Positions 1-10,600 of a DNA stretch of 64,000 bases are shown one piece after another. The notes under the pieces were generated by a model, which searched no databases, had not been told where the DNA came from, and saw only the letters and a list, made by a program, of their open reading frames with translations. How positions within the stretch are numbered: the stretch's first letter is position 1; each line of letters begins with the position of its first letter. The DNA is taken from assembly GCA_032717465.1 (NCBI GenBank), contig CM064658.1, forward strand, positions 9,885,635 through 9,949,634. The letters run 5' to 3'. The DNA comes from Coenobita brevimanus (Eukaryota; Arthropoda; Malacostraca; Decapoda; Coenobitidae). The translations under genes and the position numbers were made by a program.

Positions 1-290
1 ACAGTAGCCTATATACAGCAGCCTATATACAGTAGCCTATACAGTAGCCTATATACAGCAGCCTATATACAGTAGCCTATATACAGTAGCCTATATACAG
101 TAGCCTATATACAGTAGCCTATATACAGTAGCCTATATACAGCAGCCTATATACAGTAGCCTATACAGTAGCCTATATACAGCAGCCTATATACAGTAGC
201 CTATATACAGCAGCCTATATACAGTAGCCTATACAGTAGCCTATATACAGTAGCCTATATACAGTAGCCTATATACAGCAGCCTATATAC
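1..290. repeat. 14-bp minisatellite
   Basis: Tandem array of the unit acagtagcctatat with two variants: T to C at base 6 (acagcagcctatat), and a 12-bp unit lacking one AT. The variants are interspersed rather than clustered, as expected for unequal exchange. The array runs off the left edge, so its full length is unknown. There are no spacers. The next 350 bases to the RTE fragment hold no recognisable gene; the open frame there matches nothing I know. Confidence 0.95.
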
Positions 291-640
291 AAGGTGAAAA
301 TAACAACACTTGCGGCACAACTGCCAGGGTCGTATGCCTCCAGACATAGATTAAAACACAACAGTGAGGAGAATAAAAACAAACAATAGATAATATACAA
401 TAATTAACAGACAAAACTTGGTACAGTGTAGCCCGGGTGCCTGCACAAGCTCCCTGGCTCATACAACACGCACCTCTCACAAGTACCAACGATAGACGGT
501 ACGAGTACAGTTGGTCACTCGCCAGGTGCTTGGAGAAGTACCAACGACACAAATCCCTAAGACTAGGCCACTCCAACAACTGCTGAACAGTCAAGGGGAC
601 CAAGGATTTCACAGAGAAACGTAAGGGAACACAATTTGCC

Positions 641-1400
641 TATCTATTGTCAAACATTTTAATCCCGTAAGGGGTGGCCACAAACAAATCGCCTCCATAT
701 CACCCGGTCCCCGGCCATTTCACTGCCCTGCTCCCAGCTCACACTCCCCTCTCTCATATACCTCTCCAATCCATCCCTCCATCTCAGCCTTGGCCTCCCC
801 CTCCCTCTCCTCCCCTCCACTTCATTCACATACACTCTCCTCGTTAGTCTCTCACTCTCCATCCTCTCCATATGGCCAAACCACCTCAGTGTATTTCTCC
901 TGACGTTTCCTATTACATTCACATCCACACCACAACGCTCCTTCACTTCCTCATTTGTCAGTTTGTCTCTCCACGTAACTCTACATGCTCTTCTCAAATA
1001 ACTCATTTCCACTGCTCTCACTCTTGACTTGTGTCCTTCTAACACGGTCCAAGCTTCACTACCATACGTTAGAGTTGGTATCACAATACTGTCATGCACC
1101 GACTTTTTTGCTTCCATGCACACTTCCCAGTTTCTTATCACTGCTTTCAAAGAACCAGCAGCCTTTCTTCCTTATTGTATCCTATCAAGCACTTCAGCTT
1201 CCAAACTTCCATCCTTACTCATCACTCTACCCAGGCACTTAAATGTACCCGCATTTTCCATTTTCCCTTCATCCAACCTCACTGTACGTCCAGTGATTTC
1301 ATTTCTCTCTCGACCATAACTTTACTCCTCCCTACATTCACATTTAGATTCCGTTGCTTATACATACTTCCAAACTCATTCATCAAGCCATGCACTTCAA
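641..1400 (-). pseudogene. RTE-like LINE, 5'-truncated RT 3' fragment
   Basis: On the minus strand this encodes the C-terminal part of a non-LTR reverse transcriptase. The piece at 1400-1280 matches the segment just after the RT active site in the fuller copies (KRNL-NVG-SKVM). After a frame break, 1150-659 gives the C-terminal domain with YGSEAWT, TLRWFGH and RGRGRPRLRWRDG. It stops at a C-terminal GHPLRD, followed by the family 3' tail (ccccttacgggatt, then gacaatagatag). Other copies lie at 22575-25655, 26203-26440 and 33265-35010. The 5' end stops abruptly at a G11 run (1401-1411), as in ordinary 5' truncation. The RT catalytic part is absent, so the fragment is dead. The clade label rests on the C-terminal motif style and is less certain than its identity as a non-LTR element. 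Confidence 0.85.
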
Positions 1401-1735
1401 GGGGGGGGGGGAAACATCCTCCATTAAAAATCAATGAGAGAACCTGGTGTGGCCAATGTGGAGGCCAGCTCCAGTAACTGAAGGAGCCCAGCTTGTCACA
1501 AATGGTACTTATCTCGTTAGTCCACACCGCTTCCCAGCGTCCTTGCCAACAACACTGAACTTGTCCAACAATAATAGGGTAAAAATGTAATGCAGGCAGC
1601 CAAAGCTGAAAAGGCTGGGATCACACAGTAGATGGTGGGCGAGCCGATACTGCCTTAGCCAGCTCATTCCCTGATACTCCCATATGGGTTGGAACCCAAC
1701 ACAACCCCACACGACAGCCACAACGTTTTCGGAGG

Positions 1736-1903
1736 TAATGCCACTCTAAATTGGATAAAACCTATGGACAGAACGAGTAATGCCACTCTAAATTGGATAA
1801 AACCTATGGACAGAACGAGTAATGCCACTCTAAATTGGATAAAGCCTGTGGACAGAACGAGTAATGCCACTCTAATTTGGATAAAGCCTGTGGACAGAAC
1901 GAA
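1736..1903. repeat. 42-bp minisatellite, four units
   Basis: Four tandem 42-bp units start at 1736, 1778, 1820 and 1862, each beginning taatgccactctaa and ending gacagaacga. Units 1-2 and 3-4 form two sub-types (aaacctatgg against aagcctgtgg). Because 42 is divisible by three, one frame stays open through the array as a 14-residue repeat (NATLNWIKP followed by MDRTS or VDRTS). Nothing else supports a protein here. The flanks (1411-1735 and 1904-2357) contain an A-run at 2012-2026 and no recognisable gene. Confidence 0.9.
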
Positions 1904-2361
1904 TAAAAGGGTTAGTGCAAAGAGAGCTCAACAGAAGTCACTAAAATCACTAAAGTTGTCTGGGGAAGAAATAATGGGAGCAAATAAAATCGCAGTTACT
2001 TCCACTGTAATAAAAAAAAAAAAAAAATGAAAGCTACCGCCCCGACAAAAGGAAGGGAACACAATGCCAAAGTTCACCACAGCATGTCTTGGATCCATTT
2101 TTGTTTTTCAGAAATGGATGAACAGAACGTCATACGAGGGAGAAACCAACAACCGACCCTCGGGATGCGATGGGTCGAACCAGCAGGGAAGGGACAGACA
2201 AAGCAGACATTATAAACCGAACCCTGTAAAAAATTATTTCTGGTAAGCTTGGGTGAGTGGCAAAAAAGAGCTGGAGTCCAGAGAGATGATACCACTGGAT
2301 GTTAAGTCTGGAAGACAGTGTGCATATGGCAGGAAAAAATGGTAATATGTGGTTGGTTATA

Positions 2362-3319
2362 CGAGGTTCTATCGAAAATTTTCTGTACTGGGATCGTGAT
2401 GCCTGAATGGGTTGTAGTAGCGCGATGCAGCTCTATGTGGCGGTACTAACACGCACTGTCAGTCAGTCAGTGTGTAGTGAGTCAGTCTGTGTGCCACGCG
2501 GCGGGGAGCTAGCCAGACCTGGGGATTAGTGATGTTCCATTGTTCGCTGTCCTGCACGTGTCGTGAAGCGATTTTCGAGATTGAAATAAAATGGAACAGC
2601 GAATTTGAATTAAATTTTGTGTGAATCTCAGAAAAAGATACAACAGAGACCCAGGCAATGATTCAACAAGTGATTGGGAGCAATCAGTTGGTTGGACACA
2701 GGTGTTTCAGTGGCATCTGCAGTTCAGGGCTGGTCAATCATCAGCCAGACAGATGAAAAGCAATGTCAAGAGCATGCTGATCTTTTTTTTTTTTTTTTTT
2801 TTTTACATCAAGGGTATTGTGCACAAAGAATTTGTCCAAGCTGGCCAGACTGTTAAATCTAGCTTCTACTGTGATGTTTTGCGGCAACTGTGTCAAGATG
2901 TAAGAAGGCGACGCCCAGCCTGACCTTTGGCAGGACAACTGGCTGCTTCACCATGACAACGTCCCGGCTCACAATGCGCTCAACGTTTAGCAGTTTTGGC
3001 CAAGAACAACATGGCTATCGTCTCCCACCCTCCTTACTCGCCGGATTTGGCCCCGAGACTACTTTCTGTTCCCAAAATGAAGATCAAACTGAAAGGACGT
3101 CGTTTTGATACCACTGAGGACATCCAGAAGGAACAGCAGGTGGTGCTGGACATTCTCGTTGAAAAGGACTTCCAGGGAGCATTCCAGCCATGGAGGAAGT
3201 GCTGGAACTGGGGTATCAATGAGCAAAGGAACTGCTTCAAGGGTGATGGCAGCCAATAGGAGCTATGGTGCATTTTCTTTTATATAGCATTAGTCCAGAA
3301 TATTTTGGATAGCACCTCG
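2362..3319 (+). mobile_element. mariner-like DNA transposon, internally deleted
   Basis: The left end reads cgaggttctatcgaaaatt and the reverse complement of the right end reads cgaggtgctatccaaaata: imperfect terminal inverted repeats (TIRs) of about 28 bp. Each end is bordered by TA (2360-2361 and 3320-3321), the expected mariner target duplication. The length of 958 bp is short of the usual 1.3 kb. The missing part lies where a T20-plus run (2783-2804) joins the N-terminal and C-terminal transposase segments. Confidence 0.85.
2591..3256 (+). pseudogene. mariner transposase pseudogene
   Basis: The start resembles the mariner N-terminus: ATG at 2591, an early stop, then KFCVNL and a helix-turn-helix-like stretch (EQSVGWTQVFQWH). 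The coding sequence is lost at the T-run near 2783-2804 and resumes with GIVHKEFV-AGQTV, DVRRRRP, LHHDN-PAHNA, PPYSPDLAP and KLKGRRFDTTE. HHDN carries the second catalytic Asp of the DDD triad. The third (after SPDLAP) is readable only after a one-base frame change near 3052. The first catalytic Asp falls in the deleted segment. Several frame breaks are visible, so the protein is not functional. It ends with CFKGDGSQ near 3256, typical of the family C-terminus. Confidence 0.85.
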
Positions 3320-3671
3320 TAGAACATATGGCATCTTTGATTAAGGTACTGTGTGAAGTGGATGATTTATTTATACAATTTAAGTATATATTACTGTAGG
3401 CAGTAATCTAATACTGAACAATATTGCATAAATATTGTATTATGGAAGTGTATGCAATTAAGACGAATTGAGACGTGTCAACTGGTGGTGAACTCTAGAG
3501 GGTGAGTATGACGACTGTGCGGTTGTCACGCTAGTGACGGTTTTTATTTATTTATTATTTGTCTGTAGATTGTGGGAACACCTGGAATATGAGAAAACGA
3601 TGCGTTAGCTGACTTAGTGTGTGTATTGTATCCCCTGGTAAGCTGAGCCAGGAACCCCACCCAGATTCAAA

Positions 3672-3930
3672 CGATTTCTTTTCTTTCTTTTTTTTTTCTT
3701 TTTTACGTGTACGAGTCTGGGCAAAGCCTTCAGGGCCTATTCCCAAGTCCCAGTAGTCCTCCTTGGGGTCCAGTAGTCCTCCTACAATATCCACATGTCA
3801 CCACTTCGGTGCTAACACCCACCATCCATATTGCATACATGCTAGGGCTGTCTCATACAGGACTGGTGTACTGGTATTTGCGGGGGTACTTTTATGACAT
3901 GTCGGCGGGTCATCTGCTAAATCTGAAGAG

Positions 3931-3970
<40 letters not shown>

Positions 3971-4080
3971 TTTCAAGAAATTCAAATCCTTAAACTGTTC
4001 CCTGCCTCAGCCGGGATTCGAACCTGGGTCCACTAGGACTGCAGGCCGCCTCTCTACCGATTCTGCCACCGCCTCCCCCA
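3672..4080 (-). mobile_element. tRNA-derived SINE
   Basis: Read on the minus strand from 4080, the head looks like a tRNA gene. It has an A-box-like tggcagaatcggtagag and, about 45 bases on, a clean B box, ggttcgaatccc (4010-4021 region). The body contains an internal (CA)n tract (3933-3967) and ends in an A-rich tail, visible as the T-rich 3672-3705 on the plus strand. I do not recognise the body family. It could also be a decayed tRNA pseudogene followed by unrelated sequence, but the A-rich tail favours a SINE. Confidence 0.6.
3933..3967. repeat. (TG)n microsatellite
   Basis: Uninterrupted TG dinucleotide run of about 17 units, inside the minus-strand SINE. Confidence 0.95.
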
Positions 4081-4479
4081 GAGGAACTGGAATGCTTATA
4101 GCTTCAGGTATCATATACCTAATACAGTATACTGCATCGAGTATTTGTTTATGGATATATATTTCTGACTGATTGATAACTCTGTAAGAGGTTAAAACAA
4201 AAGAAGATAGCGGGTCAGAGGCTGTTTGCTCGTATAGCCCTCAGCCCCTTTCAGTGTGACAAACACACAGTAGTTCACGACTGTGTACTGTAAATGTTAC
4301 ACGTAGCCTTGTGTGTATGTGTTTAAATATAACTATTTCTACTTCCTTTTATATATTTTCTTTAGAAATGAAATGTCATTATAGAGTGAACTATTCTCTG
4401 TTTTATTTTCCTCCTTCATAACACTATCTTGGAGGGTGCAGGCCCCCTCGGGCCCGGACTCCAGGGACTGTCCTCAGTT

Positions 4480-5975
4480 ACCCCTCCCCCCTTTTTCACA
4501 GTCCTGCTTGTGTCCCTTTTTCATGAATTGGTGTAGTGACGGTGCAATGGTGGCAAAGTCCTTTACAAACTGGTGATGGTAGAGGCACAAACTCAGGAAA
4601 ATCTGCAGCTCCGTTACACTGGTTGGCACTGGCCAGTTTCTTACAGCAGCTACCTTCTGTGGGTCAGTGCACCCTCCTGATTCACTCATGATGTGTCCAA
4701 GATACTGGAATTCCTTGCAGAACAGGCAACATTTCTTGGGACTTAAGCTTGACCCGCCGTGTGCCACCAGACTTTGGACCCTCATGGAACTGTGGTGTAG
4801 ACCAATTGTCGACTTTTTTTGCTAGATAGGTTAGAAATGATGAGAAAACATGGAAAACAACCATAAAAGTACCCACAGAAGCCATTTAGGTCGATTTTGA
4901 GGTCGATTCTCCCGAGCAGGCGGCTGAAAACTTCGGAGTAACGCCCATAGACTTTATCGGCCGCCGTCAACACCCATTGAGTTGAGGTAGGAGAATTTCG
5001 TTTTCTTCATCGGTAACTATGCTATTCGAGCCAAGGACACTCTGGCTGGATATATAGATGATATAGGAAGTGGGCACAGATGCAGGAAGGGTGCATGAGT
5101 GTCCATGCCAGTCATCTCCACCCAAATACGAAAATTAGTGTGATGACGCCGGTTGCAATTACAGACTGTACAGGTACGGCTCCAACACTGTCCGCAGACA
5201 CAGGCATGGCCGTACCTGTACGGCTCCGGCACTTGGCGGGTTAAGGTGTGCAGTTCTGAATCGATCAAAGACATCAGACAGCATCTCCAATCCTTCTTGA
5301 TAGTCTTGCCAAAAATTATCACAACATCCAGGTAGATCAGGGCTATCTTCCAATGTAGTCCTTCCATTACCTTTTCCACCAGACTCTCGAAGGTCACTGG
5401 AGCATTACACAACCTGGAGGGCTCGACCTTAGCCTGCCAGTCCCTGGCCATATGAGAAAGCCATCATCTCCCTGTATGCATCTGCCAACTTGACCTGGTT
5501 GTTCTCAGACTTCAGGTTCTGCATTGAGAACCAATTCACTACCACCAGGGCATCAAGGGTGCTGTCCATCCTTGGCAGAGGGTAGGAGCCCTTGATGGTG
5601 ACATTTATGAGGGCCTGGTAGTCCTCACAGCACCTCTGGGAACCATCCATATTCTTCACCAGGACGACTGCAGATGCCCATGGACTGTTGCATCCTTCAG
5701 TTAGACCTTGTTGGTGTACATTTTCCATCACCTTCTCCATTTCCAGATGGCAGCCTGGAGCTATCCTTTGAGGGGTTTGCTTTATCGGTTGCTGATCCCC
5801 CATGTTGATTGGTGTTCCACCAGGTCATTGCATTCCAGGTCCAGATCTCCTGTGGAAAATACATCAGCGTAATTCACCATGATCCTTTTCAGCTGCTCCA
5901 TCAGTAGCTTCTCCAGACACTGGGCACTCCTGGAAAACAGATCCCACAAGTGGTAAAGTATTTTTTTGAGAGAGC
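4480..5975 (-). pseudogene. Ty3/Gypsy reverse transcriptase remnant, interrupted
   Basis: Minus-strand blocks match the gypsy RT in order. 5960-5800 has HLWDLF-RS, ADVFSTGDLDL and DLVEHQ, the linker before RT. 5800-5480 has SPWASAVVLVKNMDGS, VT-KGSYPLPR and TLDAL. 5451-5260 has LCNAPVTFESLVEKVMEGL, YLDVVIIFGK, then EGLEMLSDVFDRFRTA. 4748-4480 has PKKCCLFCKEFQYLGHIMSE, a DPQKV-AVRNWPVPTSV stretch and EL-IFLSL. The catalytic YLDD box has become YLDV, so the enzyme would be dead even without the insertions. A 488-bp MITE separates the last two blocks. Frame shifts occur near 5310 and 5470. Codon order and motif spacing otherwise follow Ty3/Gypsy. Confidence 0.85.
4753..5240. mobile_element. piggyBac-like MITE in gypsy RT
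   Basis: The 488-bp insertion begins cccgccgtgtgcc and its other end, reverse-complemented, begins cccgccaagtgcc. The flanks are TTGA (4749-4752) and TTAA (5241-5244), consistent with a TTAA duplication in which one copy has mutated. The surrounding gypsy RT resumes at the exact point after removal (RTAHL / SPKKC). It has no transposase. A palindrome ccgtacctgtacgg lies near the right end. TTAA targeting and a CCC terminus point to piggyBac-like transposition; no autonomous partner is visible. Confidence 0.7.
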
Positions 5976-5979
5976 TTAA

Positions 5980-6144
5980 CCCGTGGATTGCGAGCCACAG
6001 CTCAGGCTCGGTAGCGTTCCATTGCGAGCCACAGCTCAGGTTGGGTAGCGTTCCATTGCGAGCCACCACTCAGGCTGTGCTGGCCGTGCATCACCGATAA
6101 CTACTCCACCCCTACTCAAACTTATGCATGGTGCTACACAAAGA

Positions 6145-6183
<39 letters not shown>

Positions 6184-6448
6184 TTTTCACCAGATGATGC
6201 CCGGGATGTTTATCTTCAAGTGTATTATAAACAAAAGCAAAAACAATTTTCTTTTTTCATTTTTTCACTACTCCTTTACATAAACTTATGCATGACCCTA
6301 CGCAAAGACGGAGAGAGATTATTTTTTTTTTTCACCAGATGATACCCTGGATGTTTATCTTCTAGTTTACAATAAAAAAGAAAAAAAATCTTCATTTCTT
6401 GCACACCACGGGGTGGGATAAAAAAAGAATAACTGCGCAATCCACGGG
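5980..6448. mobile_element. piggyBac-like MITE in gypsy pol
   Basis: The 469-bp insertion is bounded by exact TTAA on both sides (5976-5979 and 6449-6452). Its 13-bp perfect terminal inverted repeat is cccgtggattgcg. Inside are three copies of a 34-bp unit containing cattgcgagccac (about 5988-6075). Two longer direct repeats follow, starting at acttatgcatg (6121 and 6284); each contains a GA-rich run and caccagatgat. It interrupts the gypsy sequence between the spacer and RT. It is non-autonomous, and the TTAA duplication is diagnostic of piggyBac-type movement. Confidence 0.85.
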
Positions 6449-6452
6449 TTAA

Positions 6453-6885
6453 CTGTGCTCCTCTTGCGTGCACTGCTCGGTGGTTCTTGATCAACTTCTT
6501 GGCACAACCCCACAGCTGTGTTGTGATGTATCTTCTTAGGATGAAGTAAAAAGTTGTCTATGATAACAGGTACCTCCTCTGCCATGGAGTCAACCAAGGT
6601 CCTGCCCACCATCACTCCCTCATCTGTCATGCCATGTCTACTGTGCTCTACCAATTGCATGTCAGTGTGCAGCATGCCATTGACTTTGCAGGGCACCAGC
6701 ATCTCTGACTCAGAGGGGATAGTTGTAGTCTGTCTGTTCATCACTAGTACACTTCCATGTTCCATGACCCTCAGCAAAACACTCCTTCCTAATACCTGCA
6801 TTTACCTCGAATGGAAGTCGAGCAGGCAGCAGCAGGACACCAGGGAGTTTAAGCCCAGGATGCAGGGGTCCTCAGTGTCGGCACC
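6453..6885 (-). pseudogene. Ty3/Gypsy protease-end and spacer region
   Basis: On the minus strand 6885-6830 reads YGADTEDPCILGLNSL, like the C-terminal flank of the gypsy aspartic protease (ILGL). It is followed by about 110 residues with TTTIPSESEMLVPCKVNG, GMTDEGVMVGRTLVD and EVPVIIDNF, which resembles the spacer before gypsy RT. The protease catalytic part (DTG) is not present; the sequence upstream turns into (CT)n at 6951-6900. The stretch continues into RT across the MITE at 5980-6448. Confidence 0.65.
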
Positions 6886-6897
6886 ATACACAGCCAG

Positions 6898-6899
<2 letters not shown>

Positions 6900-6951
<52 letters not shown>
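6900..6951. repeat. (CT)n microsatellite
   Basis: About 26 uninterrupted CT units within the gypsy remnant. Confidence 0.95.
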
Positions 6952-6955
<4 letters not shown>

Positions 6956-7068
6956 CCTTACAGTCATATCCTGAAATCCACTAGCAAACCAAGCCTAATG
7001 TAGTGTCTTGTAACTCCCCACAGCCACTGTGAAATCTCTAGAAGCTGTCTATGCCTCACCACTTCCAG

Positions 7069-7750
7069 CTATCTCTCTGATCCTGTGTCAACGACCTTTG
7101 GGAATGCTACTCCCTCAGCCTGACCATCCCCCTCTGTGCAACTATCACCGGCACCTAAGAGGTATGCTGAGTGCTGACCCTCAACCAAACACTGTTCAGG
7201 GACTTTGACCCTGTTACTCACCTCCTGTATTTCACTTCTCATTTTATCCTCCACTATACAGGAACTCTCTTCCAGCACTTCTCTTACCTGGTCACTCATT
7301 CTCTCTACCTTGCTATACACCACCTCTTGTTGTTGCTTCAGTTTCCTGGTCCTATCTTGCAGCTCCTGACACAGCCTGCAAAGCTCCTGTCTGTGCCCAC
7401 CTAGCAGTTCCTCTACTCTTGTGTAGTTTTCTGCTTGAGCTTTTTTATTTCTTAATATTTCTTTTGTTATTCTTGTTGTGCTTCTTGATATTTCTTTGTC
7501 TCGATATTTCTCTTGCTGTTATAGCTGTGCCTCTTGATATTTCTTTTTTTTTTTTTTATAATAATCCTTTTGTTTTTCATCATTCTTTTCTCCTTAATAA
7601 TACTCCTATTCTTCACAGTATTTCATTAGTTCTTCATTACATTTTGTTCACTTTCTTTGCTTTGTTTTCAACACCCGGAATATATCTACTGGAGGTACAA
7701 TACATCCGCTGTTCTGGCATCGTGTCCAAGCATCTCTATCTCTCAAGATG
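7069..7750 (-). pseudogene. Ty3/Gypsy gag-like coiled-coil remnant
   Basis: Minus-strand translation is rich in Gln, Glu, Lys and Arg with heptad-like spacing: RVEELLGGHRQELCRLCQEL, then KLKQQQEVVYSKVERMSDQV and EVLEESSCIVEDKMRSE. Such coiled coils are common in the gag N-terminal region of arthropod gypsy elements that lie just downstream of the LTR and PBS, which is its position here. Stops and frame changes occur near 7530 and at the 3' side, and no zinc knuckle survives. The assignment rests mainly on position and composition. Confidence 0.6.
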
Positions 7751-7751
7751 G

Positions 7752-7771
7752 ATCGCACTCCTGACACCAAC
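7752..7771 (-). other. Retroelement primer binding site
   Basis: Immediately inside the LTR, the minus strand reads gttggtgtcaggagtgcgat. This resembles the tRNA-complementary site (TGGTGTCAG...GTG) found in many arthropod gypsy elements. Confidence 0.6.
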
Positions 7772-8432
7772 TGTGACAGCACAAGATTCGAGATTTGTCG
7801 AGTACGTGTAGACAAGTCAGATGGTTAATCAAAGTCTGCTGAACATTTCCGGGTTTTATTCCTCCTAGGCACAGCTGAGGTACACTTGCAAAACAATGTG
7901 ACTTTTCTCTTACTCACTACTGCTCACTGACTGTCCATTCACTGACTGGCTGGCTGTCACTCACTAACTGTGATTGATTACTCTGTCCTTCACTGATTAG
8001 ATCTCACTGTCTGACCCACTAACTCTGTCACTGACTCTCTGTCACTGTCTATCTGCCACTGACCCACTGACTGTCTCGCTAATTGTTCACTGTCTCACTG
8101 CTCACTGAATGTCCGTTATTGACTGTCTCTCTGTCACTGCCTGATTGCCTCTCTCTCACTGACTTGCTGTCACACACAAACTAACGAACTGTTACTCCCT
8201 GGCTCACTGACTAGACTGAACTTAGATGTGGGATGGTTCTTTTTAAATACCCCGCCTCTCGCTCCCACTACTAGCGCAGCCAAGAATGTTCTGAACCTAG
8301 GAAAGAATCACATTTTTTCGTGCAACAAACTACTTAAATTAACATTATGCAATAACAGTACCGACAAGGGCAAATTCCTGAAATAGAAGGAAAATAAAAG
8401 ACGTGCCGAAATGTTCAGAATGTTCCCTACAT
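7772..8432 (-). mobile_element. Gypsy 5' long terminal repeat
   Basis: Minus-strand LTR of about 660 bp. It starts tgtagggaacattctg (8431 downward) and ends ctgtcaca next to the PBS. A TATA-like ggtatttaaaaag lies at about 8240-8252 and a poly(A) signal, AATAAA, at 7855-7860, so the U3-R-U5 order is intact. The centre consists of diverged cagtgacagagag-type short repeats. With no second LTR in the window the boundaries are estimates. Confidence 0.65.
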
Positions 8433-8957
8433 CTTCAGATAAAAACATTAACTTAATCCTTTGGCATAACACTCAATTTCTTGAAAGTTCCTCATATTTC
8501 TTGATATAAACCACTAACCTAATCCTACTGACATAACACAGTATTGTGTGAAATGAATTGAACACCGAGGCTCTTATGATTTACCTGAATAAAACTGTCT
8601 GGCATTAGCATAAAAATTAATACAAAAGAAGCCGTGACCATGAGAATTAAATGGTGTAGGTATTAACGCTCACAGGCTACTGTGACTCACTCCCAACTGA
8701 ATAAATTGGTCTGGCATCAGCTGGAATAAGATATGATAGAAAACAGTGCCAAAATAGGGTAAACTTTCCTCAGTACGGTGACAGTTTATTCTTGCTTCCT
8801 CCAGACGAACTGCTGCAGCTTAGGAAGGATCTCTGCCGCTGAAAGGGTTAATGAAGGCTATAATCCCTCCTGTCTGAAAAACCTCGCCTAAGTTAAATAA
8901 GAGCGTCTGGAGGGAGCAAGGAAATAAAACCAAAGTTGGTAATTGGGCAGAATGAAT
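8433..8957. other. AT-rich interval without a gene
   Basis: No coding similarity. Two loosely similar halves around taacttaatcc/taacctaatcc (about 8445-8545) suggest an old short duplication. Otherwise I see nothing. Confidence 0.5.
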
Positions 8958-8959
8958 TA

Positions 8960-9000
<41 letters not shown>

Positions 9001-9041
9001 ATAGCAGTAGTAGCAATAGTAGCAGTAGTAGTAGTAGTAGA
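8958..9041. repeat. (GTA)n microsatellite
   Basis: Trinucleotide GTA tract with a few interruptions (ata, gca). The flanking sequence to 9320 contains no recognisable gene. Confidence 0.95.
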
Positions 9042-9320
9042 TGTAACTCCAAATTCATCTAAACGTGAAACCAGTGGGCAGCAGGCTCAAACTGCCCTCC
9101 TCCTGCAGTCCACTATCATCTACTGGGGGGATAGGGAGAGAGATGACGGACGTTTGTTTACCAGACAGCTCCACCATCCAGTTATATCCGTGCCATCACA
9201 TGAAAACTCCCGTCTCCAACACCATTATCAAATTAATTACCTTATTCTCGAGATCTAAAGAATGAAACAGAAAGACTATATATATGGGAACTGCCGGATG
9301 CATATCTTTAATCCCTGCAC

Positions 9321-9444
9321 TCCTTTTACCTTAACTTGACTTAGAGTTATGTCCCGTCGCAGCTTATTTTACGTAGCTCAGTGGCAGAATAATGCAGTGC
9401 TGTGGGTGTACATACTTTCCACAGCACTTATTCGTGACTACCAT
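9321..9444 (+). repeat. Copy of dispersed inverted-repeat family (A-box-like core)
   Basis: Contains ccttttaccttaacttg at the left, acgtagctcagtggcagaa in the middle and cacttattcgtgacta at the right. These are the shared blocks of the family seen at 25826-26121, 52260-52424, 55290-55567 and 58246-58460. Here only one inverted end is recognisable, so the copy is partial. A (AG)n tract follows at 9482-9504. From there to 10027 there is no recognisable gene. Confidence 0.6.
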
Positions 9445-10026
9445 GAAGTTCGTGATTCTCTCTTGTCAAGCTCAGCAACCAAGAGAGAGAGAGAGAGAGA
9501 GAGAGTGTCACGATGAACCAGCGATTTTTACTCATCTTTATATTCTGTCTGTGCTTCAACTCTTTACATTCTGTGTGTCCTTCAACATTCAAAGCACGTT
9601 TTTCTTTGTACCCTTGTAATGAGTTGTTTTTTTCCCTGTTTATTCCCTGGCCTCCTCCCAGCTTCCTCTCTCTTTAATCTGGTCGTCTCAAGATAAATAT
9701 AAAGATGCCAACAAGCCTTACATTAAAAGATTAACTGCACCCCAGTTATGAAAGTTGGGACATAAAAAGTTGGCCTACGTACCTAGTCAGCACTTAAATA
9801 TGCACTGCCATTGTCACCACTTATTCAAAATGTCAAAGTCGCTCCCCACGTGTACATGTGACGGCGTCAGTCTCTCACACTTACGTACTCTTTTCTTCGA
9901 CTGAGGTGTGCTTAATTATGTGAAATAAAAAATAATAACTGTTTCTGCTGTTGCTGTTCCTTGTAAATCCTGATCTTTCTGGCCAAGCAAACCCGTCGAC
10001 CACAGGTAAGTATCTTGCTCTGCGGG

Positions 10027-10172
10027 GCCGTCTTGAATGTACAGTAGAGTACATACAGGATCTGGCGCCCCCTTGTGGTAGGCAGCATCTTATCAGGGTC
10101 GGACTAGGGTCTTTCATATGGCGAGGAACAGGGAAATAGGAAGAGATCTGGCTCCCGGGTGGACGCCACAGC
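10027..10172 (-). repeat. SINE-like repeat, copy 1 of inverted pair
   Basis: The reverse complement (cgtccacccgggagccagat ... gtacattcaagacg) aligns over its whole length with 10878-11017. Shared blocks include cgtccaccc, tatttccctg, gaccctgatcctaccctg (diverged), ggtgctg and cgccagat. No A or B box is clear, so I leave the class open. Confidence 0.6.
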
Positions 10173-10299
10173 TGCTTCAGCGAGGGTGCACAAATTCATC
10201 ACGCCTAGGTTCCTCTGCAAATTGAAATCATGGTAACTGGTCTGCGTTTCAAAATAGGAAGGAATTTTTACAAACCAGAAGGAGATAAGGAACGTGTAT

Positions 10300-10600
10300 G
10301 TGCTGTTGTGACTAATGTTTACGACTGTGAGGTGTTGCTTTATAACCATATGGCGCTGTACACATGGCCAGGTGTTGGTATACATGTCCAGGTGGCTCTA
10401 CTATTTGACCATGTGTTAGTGTGCTGGTCTTGATGACAATATGTTGATCCCTTACGAAAACGTGGTGGTGTTTATGACCATGTTGTTGTGCGTTTTACCA
10501 TGTGTTGATGTGTACCATGACATGTGATTATAATTCAGATAATGTGGTCGTGTTTGTGATTTGTTTAGTGTTGGTGTTTATGTTAGTGTGGTGTTCATGA
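10300..10600. repeat. Degenerate GTGTT/CCATG-rich simple sequence
   Basis: Loose repetition of tatgaccatgtgttggtgt-like words (gaccatgtgttagtgt, tgaccatgttgttgtg, taccatgtgttgatgtg) without a fixed period. It looks like an old decayed tandem array. Confidence 0.4.

Larger units (their letters stand above)
4480..8432 (-). mobile_element. Ty3/Gypsy LTR retrotransposon, 5' half
   Basis: Minus-strand element. In transcription order it has the 5' LTR (8432-7772), the primer binding site (7771-7752), a coiled-coil gag region (about 7750-7069), a spacer/protease-end region (6880-6453) and reverse transcriptase (5975-4480). RNase H, integrase and the 3' LTR are absent; the sequence loses similarity at about 4480. 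Two short TTAA-flanked transposons sit inside the pol region, and a (CT)n run (6900-6951) replaces the upstream protease. Substitutions and frame shifts run throughout, so this is an old copy. Confidence 0.85.

Noticed and set aside
283..612. 109-codon minus-strand frame next to the first minisatellite
   Set aside because: No family resemblance, no repeat copy elsewhere in the window, ordinary composition for chance.
1664..2030. Frames through the 42-bp minisatellite (68 and 113 codons)
   Set aside because: Open only because the unit length is divisible by three; flanking residues match nothing and end in an A-run.
3969..4080. A functional tRNA gene
   Set aside because: The B box is good, but the acceptor stem and anticodon arm do not pair, and an A-rich tail follows; better explained as a SINE head. 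The same judgement was made at 30160-30235 and 52783-52850.
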